Source: Rhodanobacteraceae bacterium | GTDB lineage: Bacteria > Pseudomonadota > Gammaproteobacteria > Xanthomonadales > Ahniellaceae | Reading direction: 5' to 3' | Assembly: GCA_016708465.1 (NCBI GenBank) | Contig: JADJFT010000005.1 | Location: forward strand, 138,501-202,500 | DNA length: 64,000 nt | Shown: positions 59,750 to 64,000 of the stretch, piece by piece | Position numbering within the stretch: position 1 is the stretch's first letter | Layout: each line of letters starts with the position of its first letter | The notes under the pieces: generated by a model | Databases searched by the model: none | What the model was told of the DNA's origin: nothing | What the model saw: the letters and a program-made list of their open reading frames with translations, nothing else | Translations under genes and position numbers: made by a program

Positions 59750-60538
59750 ATGGCCGATATCCTCGAACGAATTCTCGAACGCAAGCAAATCGAAGTGGCC
59801 GATCGCCGTGTCTATCAGCCGATCGATGACCTGAAGGCGCGTGCGGCGGACATGCGGCCAACCCGGGGATTCGCAAATGCCTTGCGCACGCGACTCGCGG
59901 GCAGCGAATCGGCGGTGATCGCCGAGATCAAGAAGGCGTCACCGAGCAAGGGCGTCATCCGCGCCAATTTCCAGCCCGCCGAGATCGCCCGCAGTTATGA
60001 AGCGGGCGGCGCAGCGTGCTTGTCGGTGCTGACCGACATCGACTTTTTCCAGGGCGCCGATGCCTATCTTCAGCAGGCGCGCGCGGCGTGCAGCCTGCCC
60101 GCTCTGCGTAAAGACTTTATCGTCGATGCCTACCAAATCCACGAGTCGCGCGTGCTCGGTGCCGACTGCATCTTGCTGATTGTCGCCGCACTTGGCGTCG
60201 ACCAGTTGCAGGACTACGCCGGGCGCGCGATGGAGATCGGACTCGACGTATTGATCGAGACCCACGATGCCGTAGAGATGACGGCTGCGCTGCGCACCAC
60301 TTCGCCGCTGATCGGAGTGAATAACCGCAATCTGAGGGATTTCTCGGTGTCGTTGGAAGCCACACTTTCCCTGCGCGATCAGGTCGATGCTGCCCGCATC
60401 CTGATTACCGAAAGTGGTATCCACACACGCGACGATGTCGCCAAGATGCGGGCCGGCGGTGTGCATGCATTTCTGGTCGGTGAGGCATTCATGCGTGCCG
60501 ACGATCCCGGTGCCGAACTGCAACGACTGTTCGCATGA
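59750..60538 (+). CDS. trpC: Indole-3-glycerol phosphate synthase
   Basis: A 262-residue TIM-barrel enzyme. It starts MADILERILERKQIEVADRR and has the catalytic AEIKKASPSKGVIRANFQPA, GAACLSVLTDIDFFQGADAY, LRKDFIVDAYQIHESRVLGA and IGVNNRNLRDFSVSLEATLS. It closes the indole ring of tryptophan. ATG 59750 is one base after the trpD stop. A GNAT gene is coupled behind it (ATGA), and trpF is not fused. Confidence 0.97.
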   Translation: MADILERILERKQIEVADRRVYQPIDDLKARAADMRPTRGFANALRTRLAGSESAVIAEIKKASPSKGVIRANFQPAEIARSYEAGGAACLSVLTDIDFFQGADAYLQQARAACSLPALRKDFIVDAYQIHESRVLGADCILLIVAALGVDQLQDYAGRAMEIGLDVLIETHDAVEMTAALRTTSPLIGVNNRNLRDFSVSLEATLSLRDQVDAARILITESGIHTRDDVAKMRAGGVHAFLVGEAFMRADDPGAELQRLFA

Positions 60539-61011
60539 GCTTGCGTATCGTTGCGTTCGAGCCGGCGTTGCGCGCTTATTTCGGTCGCCTTAATCGGGAG
60601 TGGTTGGAGCGCTATTTCGTGGTCGAGCCAATCGACGCCGAGGTGCTCGATCATCCGGAACAACGCATCCTCGCCGGCGGTGGTTGCATTCTTTTCGCCC
60701 TGCTCGACGACGAGGTCGTCGGCACCTGTGCGTTGTTGCAAGAATCGCCCGGCGTCTATGAGTTGACCAAGATGGCGGTCACCCAGGCCCACCAAGGCGG
60801 GGGCATCGGGCGACAACTGTTGGATGCCGCAATCGACGAGTTTCGGCGCATCGGCGGTAGCGGTTTGTTCCTCGAAACGAATTCATCGCTGAAGGTGGCG
60901 ATCTCACTGTATGAGCGCGCCGGCTTTGAGCATCACGGGCGCAAGCCAGATTCGCACTACGCGCGTTCCGACACCTACATGGTTTGGCGTGACCACCGCG
61001 CTAGCGCTTGA
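60535..61011 (+). CDS. GNAT-family N-acetyltransferase
   Basis: A 158-residue acetyltransferase with motif A LTKMAVTQAHQGGGIGRQLL (acetyl-CoA pyrophosphate loop) and motif B ISLYERAGFEHHG. The N-terminal LNREWLERYFVVEPIDAEVL is typical of the GNATs often found beside trpC. The acceptor is unknown. Its start overlaps the trpC stop by 4 bp, so it is the last gene of the trp operon here. It converges with another GNAT gene. Confidence 0.88.
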   Translation: MSLRIVAFEPALRAYFGRLNREWLERYFVVEPIDAEVLDHPEQRILAGGGCILFALLDDEVVGTCALLQESPGVYELTKMAVTQAHQGGGIGRQLLDAAIDEFRRIGGSGLFLETNSSLKVAISLYERAGFEHHGRKPDSHYARSDTYMVWRDHRASA

Positions 61012-61012
61012 A

Positions 61013-61489
61013 TCAAGCGTCGCCGAGTTGCTTGACGAAGCGCAGTGATGATTGCTCGAAGCCACATTGGCGATAGAACGCATGCGCTTCGGTGCGTGCG
61101 GCGGCGGTCGTGAGCTCGAGCCGTGCCGCGTTTTCGCGACGACTGGCGTTCTCTGCATAGCGCAGCAGTTCGCGGCCGATCCCATGCTTGCGGAAGCGGT
61201 CGTCCACGACCAGAGCGGTGATGCGACAGGTTTCGCGTCCGAGCGGCAGGTAGAACATGAAGTCGAGGCTGATCAAGCCGCACACCGCATCTTTCCATTC
61301 CGCGACGACAAGGGCCTGCCTTGGGCTGGCGTTGACGCGGCGAATGCGGCGTTCGGCCTCTGTTGGATCGCAGGGATAGCCGAGCGCTTCGATCAGCCGG
61401 GATACTGCGGACGCATCGTGCAGCTTCGCATCGCGGAAGCGCAAGCCGCCGTGGTGGTCTTTTCCTGCGGGGGCGACCGATGCGCCCAT
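61013..61489 (-). CDS. GNAT-family N-acetyltransferase
   Basis: A 158-residue acetyltransferase: LRFRDAKLHDASAVSRLIEA at the start, motif A ITALVVDDRFRKHGIGRELL and motif B AHAFYRQCGFEQSS. The start at 61489 is adjacent to the stop of the CRP-like regulator gene (61490), so both probably share a transcript. The two convergent GNAT genes end within a short palindrome (CGCTTGAATCAAGCG), so each finishes with a GCTTGA end. The target is unknown. Confidence 0.86.
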   Translation of the reverse strand: MGASVAPAGKDHHGGLRFRDAKLHDASAVSRLIEALGYPCDPTEAERRIRRVNASPRQALVVAEWKDAVCGLISLDFMFYLPLGRETCRITALVVDDRFRKHGIGRELLRYAENASRRENAARLELTTAAARTEAHAFYRQCGFEQSSLRFVKQLGDA

Positions 61490-62197
61490 TTAGCGCGTCC
61501 CGAACACCACGATGGTCTTACCGCTGACACCAACCTTGCCTTGTTCTTCCAGTTGCTTGAGCACGCGTCCGGCCATTTCGCGCGAGCAACCGACGATGCG
61601 CGACAGTTCCTGGCGCGACACGCGGATCTGCATCCCTTTCGGATGCGTCAGCGCGTCTGGTTCGCTGCACAGATCGAGCAAGGTGCGGGAGATGCGGCCG
61701 GTCACATCCATGAATGCGAGACGGCTGACCTTGCGACTGGTGTGCAGCAGACGCCGCGTCAACTGCGAGCCGATCGCGAACATCAGTTTCGGACACTCGT
61801 CGCGGAGCGTCGTTTCGAACAGCGCGAGCAGGCGCTCATAGCTGATCTCGGCGAGTTCGCAGGGGGTGCGCGTTCGCACGAGAACTTCACGCTTGCTGGT
61901 TTCGACGAACAGTCCGAGTTCGCCGATAAATTCGCCTTTGTTGAGATAGGCCAAGATCAACTCGCGCCCATCATTGTCTTCGGCGACCACACTGAGGGAT
62001 CCGTCGACGACGTAATAAAGCACGTCCGCACGGTCGCCCGGCATGAAAATCGCGGTGCGGTTCGGGTAACGACGGCGGTGGCAGGCGCCGAGAAAACGCT
62101 CGATCGACGCGCCTTCCAACGCCAGCGAACGCGGCGTAACGGACTTGGGCATGGCGTCGGCCAGACCCGCCAGATGGTCGGAATTGGAGTTGGGCAT
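61490..62197 (-). CDS. clp: CRP/FNR-family regulator, Clp type
   Basis: A 235-residue regulator. The cyclic-nucleotide-binding domain has NRTAIFMPGDRADVLYYVVD, ILAYLNKGEFIGELGLF and REVLVRTRTPCELAEISYER. The C-terminal HTH is IRVSRQELSRIVGCSREMAGR with VLKQLEEQGKV. The sequence and the clp-speD-coq7 order match Clp of Xanthomonas, a global regulator of virulence and exoenzymes whose DNA binding is inhibited by cyclic di-GMP rather than activated by cAMP. Whether this protein binds cAMP or c-di-GMP cannot be told here. It is divergent from speD, with a 156-bp shared control region. Confidence 0.88.
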   Translation of the reverse strand: MPNSNSDHLAGLADAMPKSVTPRSLALEGASIERFLGACHRRRYPNRTAIFMPGDRADVLYYVVDGSLSVVAEDNDGRELILAYLNKGEFIGELGLFVETSKREVLVRTRTPCELAEISYERLLALFETTLRDECPKLMFAIGSQLTRRLLHTSRKVSRLAFMDVTGRISRTLLDLCSEPDALTHPKGMQIRVSRQELSRIVGCSREMAGRVLKQLEEQGKVGVSGKTIVVFGTR

Positions 62198-62353
62198 CGC
62201 GGTCTCGATTGCGCGGAATGTTCACGTTTATAGGATGGTGCCGGGCCGAATTCAAACATCGTGCTGAATTCAGATGCCGCAAGGTTACCCCTATTGGGAG
62301 ATTTGCCCCATAATCCGCGCCCCTTTCATCCGTGGCGACTGAGGAAAAGCACC

Positions 62354-63139
62354 ATGGTCAAGCCGCTTCCACGACTGCAACTGCAGGGTTTCAACAACCT
62401 GACCAAGGCGCTGTCGTTCAATATCTACGATATCTGCTACGCGGTGACGCCGGAGCAGCGCGACCGCTACATCGAGTACATCGATGAGCAATACGATGCC
62501 GATCGTCTGACCCAGATCCTCACTGAGGTCGCCGAGATCATCGGCGCGAATATCCTCAATGTTGCACGTCAGGACTACGATCCCCAGGGTGCCTCGGTGA
62601 CCATTCTGATTTCCGAGCATCCGATCGTTGAGAAGCTCGGCAAGGACATGATTCCTGAAGCCGTGGTGGCACATCTCGACAAGAGCCACATCACCGTGCA
62701 CACCTATCCGGAGACGCATCCGCACAACGGCATTGCGACGTTCCGCGCGGACATTGATGTCGCCACCTGCGGTGTGATCTCGCCGTTGAAGGCACTGAAC
62801 TACCTGATCGACAGCTTTGAATCCGACATCGTGACGATGGACTACCGCGTGCGCGGCTTCACTCGCGACATCAAGGGTAAGAAGCATTACATCGACCACC
62901 GCATCAACTCGATCCAGGACTATCTGGCCAAGCACATCAAACAGAAGTACGAGATGTTTGACGTGAACGTCTATCAAGAGAACATTTTTCACACGAAGAT
63001 GCACGTGAAGGAGTTCGATCTTGATACCTACCTGTTCGAAGCGCAGGCCAAGGACTTGTCATTCAAAGATCGGCTACGCGTGGAAGCACAGTTGAAGCGC
63101 GAGATCGAAGAGCTGTTCCACGGGCGCAATCTGGTCTGA
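62354..63139 (+). CDS. speD: S-adenosylmethionine decarboxylase proenzyme
   Basis: A 261-residue proenzyme of the E. coli (class 1A) type that self-cleaves to form a pyruvoyl cofactor. The cleavage site is between Lys and Ser in LDKSHITVHTYPETHPHN near residue 112. NLTKALSFNIYDICYAVTPE and EIIGANILNVARQDYDPQGA are typical. It supplies decarboxylated SAM to SpeE. GAGGAAAAG lies just upstream of ATG 62354, which I prefer to earlier in-frame codons. A terminator follows. Confidence 0.96.
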   Translation: MVKPLPRLQLQGFNNLTKALSFNIYDICYAVTPEQRDRYIEYIDEQYDADRLTQILTEVAEIIGANILNVARQDYDPQGASVTILISEHPIVEKLGKDMIPEAVVAHLDKSHITVHTYPETHPHNGIATFRADIDVATCGVISPLKALNYLIDSFESDIVTMDYRVRGFTRDIKGKKHYIDHRINSIQDYLAKHIKQKYEMFDVNVYQENIFHTKMHVKEFDLDTYLFEAQAKDLSFKDRLRVEAQLKREIEELFHGRNLV

Positions 63140-63164
63140 GTGGGGCTGCTGTGTTGCTGGACTG

Positions 63165-63194
63165 ACGGGCCGCATTGCGGCCCGTTTTGGTTTT
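63165..63194. terminator. Hairpin terminator between speD and coq7
   Basis: A perfect 9-bp stem ACGGGCCGC / GCGGCCCGT with loop ATT, followed by TTTGGTTTT on the plus strand. It ends speD and lies in the 59-bp space before the coq7 stop. Confidence 0.85.
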
Positions 63195-63198
63195 AGCT

Positions 63199-63840
63199 TC
63201 AGATCCGATAAGCGATAAAACGCATCACGTCGGCACACCCGCCCATCATGCGGCGGATCGGGGTGGCCAGTTCGACAGCGCCGCGATCGAGTGCATGCTG
63301 CCCGTGCTCGACCTCCTCGCGTTGCATGGTCTCCAGAATCGTGCGTGATCGCACATCGGCGAGCGGCAGTCGATCAAGATGATCATCAAGATGGGCTTCC
63401 ACTTGGCGTTCGGTTTCGACGACGAAGCCAAGGCTGATGCGGTCGCCGAACAGTGCCGCGGCCGCGCCAATCGCATAGCTTCCAGCAAACCACAACGGAT
63501 TCAGCAGGCTCGGTTGCGCACCGACTTCCCCGAGTCGCGCCGCGCACCAACGCAGGTGGTCGTGCTCCTCACGTGCCGCCTGCAGCAGATGCGCGCGCGT
63601 GTCCGGCGATTCGGCCACTGCCGCTTGGCCGAGATACAGCGCCTGCGCGCAGACTTCGCCAGTGTGGTTGATGCGCATCAGGCCGGCGATGAGCTGACGG
63701 TCGCGTTCGCTCGGCTCTGGCGAGTGTTGGTTTTGTGCGGGGTTCGCGCGTGACCAAGGGTGAGCGGTCGAATCCAGCATGCGCGCGGTATCGAGCGCGG
63801 CGAGCGCGTGATCGATCAAGTTGGTCTGGCGGAACGTCAT
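63199..63840 (-). CDS. coq7: 5-demethoxyubiquinol hydroxylase (Coq7 family)
   Basis: A 213-residue di-iron monooxygenase of late ubiquinone synthesis. The iron ligands are in GLMRINHTGEVCAQALYLG (Glu), REEHDHLRWCAARL (Glu-x-x-His), VETERQVEAHLDDHL (Glu) and MQREEVEHGQHAL (Glu-x-x-His), in the right order for a ferritin-like four-helix bundle. Length is normal. The start ATG at 63840 overlaps the stop of the next gene upstream by 4 bp. ubiK at the other end of the window serves the same pathway. Confidence 0.95.
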   Translation of the reverse strand: MTFRQTNLIDHALAALDTARMLDSTAHPWSRANPAQNQHSPEPSERDRQLIAGLMRINHTGEVCAQALYLGQAAVAESPDTRAHLLQAAREEHDHLRWCAARLGEVGAQPSLLNPLWFAGSYAIGAAAALFGDRISLGFVVETERQVEAHLDDHLDRLPLADVRSRTILETMQREEVEHGQHALDRGAVELATPIRRMMGGCADVMRFIAYRI

Positions 63841-64000
63841 ATCGGTGATCCAGTCAAATAGGCCGCGATCAGTTCGGCCGGGTGCAACAGACGTATTGAC
63901 GCACCTTGATCAAACAAGGCCTGTGCAAGCTGCGCTCGACAACCGCCATTCGTGCTGATGACGACATCTGGCGCAAGTGCGCGAATCTGTTCGGCGACGG
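63837..64000 (-). CDS. C-terminal end of an (Fe-S)-binding CCG-domain protein
   Basis: The last 53 codons of a gene entering from the right edge: VAEQIRALAPDVVISTNGGC, RAQLAQALFDQGASIRLLHP and AELIAAYLTGSPI. The NxGC...L...LHPAEL pattern is that of the final cysteine-rich (CCG) domain of glycolate oxidase GlcF-type and heterodisulfide-reductase-like iron-sulfur proteins. Only one of its cysteine clusters is in the window, so the exact family is uncertain. It is coupled to coq7 by an ATGA overlap. Confidence 0.65.
   Translation of the reverse strand, partial: VAEQIRALAPDVVISTNGGCRAQLAQALFDQGASIRLLHPAELIAAYLTGSPI

Noticed and set aside
1..64000. tRNA genes or CRISPR arrays
   Set aside because: Reading by eye gave no cloverleaf with a GTTCGA-type loop in proper context and no regularly spaced direct repeats; the 21-bp repeats at 52396 are coding tandem repeats without spacers.

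Overview
The window is about 62% GC DNA from a gammaproteobacterium, most likely of the order Xanthomonadales/Lysobacterales (perhaps Rhodanobacteraceae). Three things point there: the gene order trpG-trpD-trpC ... clp-like CRP regulator / speD / coq7, a biosynthetic arginine decarboxylase next to speE, and secreted proteins with an IPTL-type or FRDSFE-type C-terminus. This is a recollection of synteny, not a database result.

Layout. 1-2760: start of comM, ubiK, a PII gene translationally coupled to an unknown membrane protein. 2795-7517: polyamine genes speE and speA, with an IPTL-CTERM-like secreted protein between them and a 3-hydroxyisobutyrate-type dehydrogenase behind. 7619-18090: PQQ-type sugar dehydrogenase, SPOR protein, argS, a frameshifted CaCA antiporter, a DASS carrier, a histidine kinase with a double-receiver regulator, an SDR protein and a GtrB-like glycosyltransferase. 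18220-28120: an envelope cluster of extracellular lipase, DUF1302 barrel, DUF1329 protein, YCF48-type protein, RND/MMPL exporter and a second CTERM-like protein, closed by a terminator. 28190-34818: EamA exporter, purC, djlA, rpe, then a two-component pair of the 'dedicated sortase system' type with no sortase nearby. 34885-36540: a hipBA toxin-antitoxin locus between two IS-end fragments. 36562-41493: RDD protein, trpE, DUF2238 protein, a secreted protein and an outer-membrane protein.

41545-57880 is an accessory island that, with 39-41.5 kb, separates trpE from trpG. It holds a truncated RecG-like ATPase gene, a secreted alpha/beta hydrolase split by an intact IS3-family (IS407-like) element with a 4-bp target duplication, an IS21-family element with degraded istA/istB and truncated genes on both sides, and a three-gene restriction-modification operon (mod, an AlbA_2/GHKL-type ATPase, res) whose genes overlap by ATGA junctions. 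A PDDEXK-like gene stands head to head with mod. From 58130 the core resumes: trpGDC, two GNAT genes, the CRP/Clp regulator, speD, coq7 and the end of an Fe-S (CCG-domain) protein.

A striking property is the number of genes broken by single-base indels: the CaCA antiporter, YCF48 protein, sortase-system regulator, hipA, istA, istB, mod, the ATPase, res and some small genes. Housekeeping genes are intact and most lesions lie in the island, which favours true decay. Many lesions sit in short homopolymers, though, so consensus sequencing error remains a serious alternative. I saw no tRNA, rRNA or CRISPR array.
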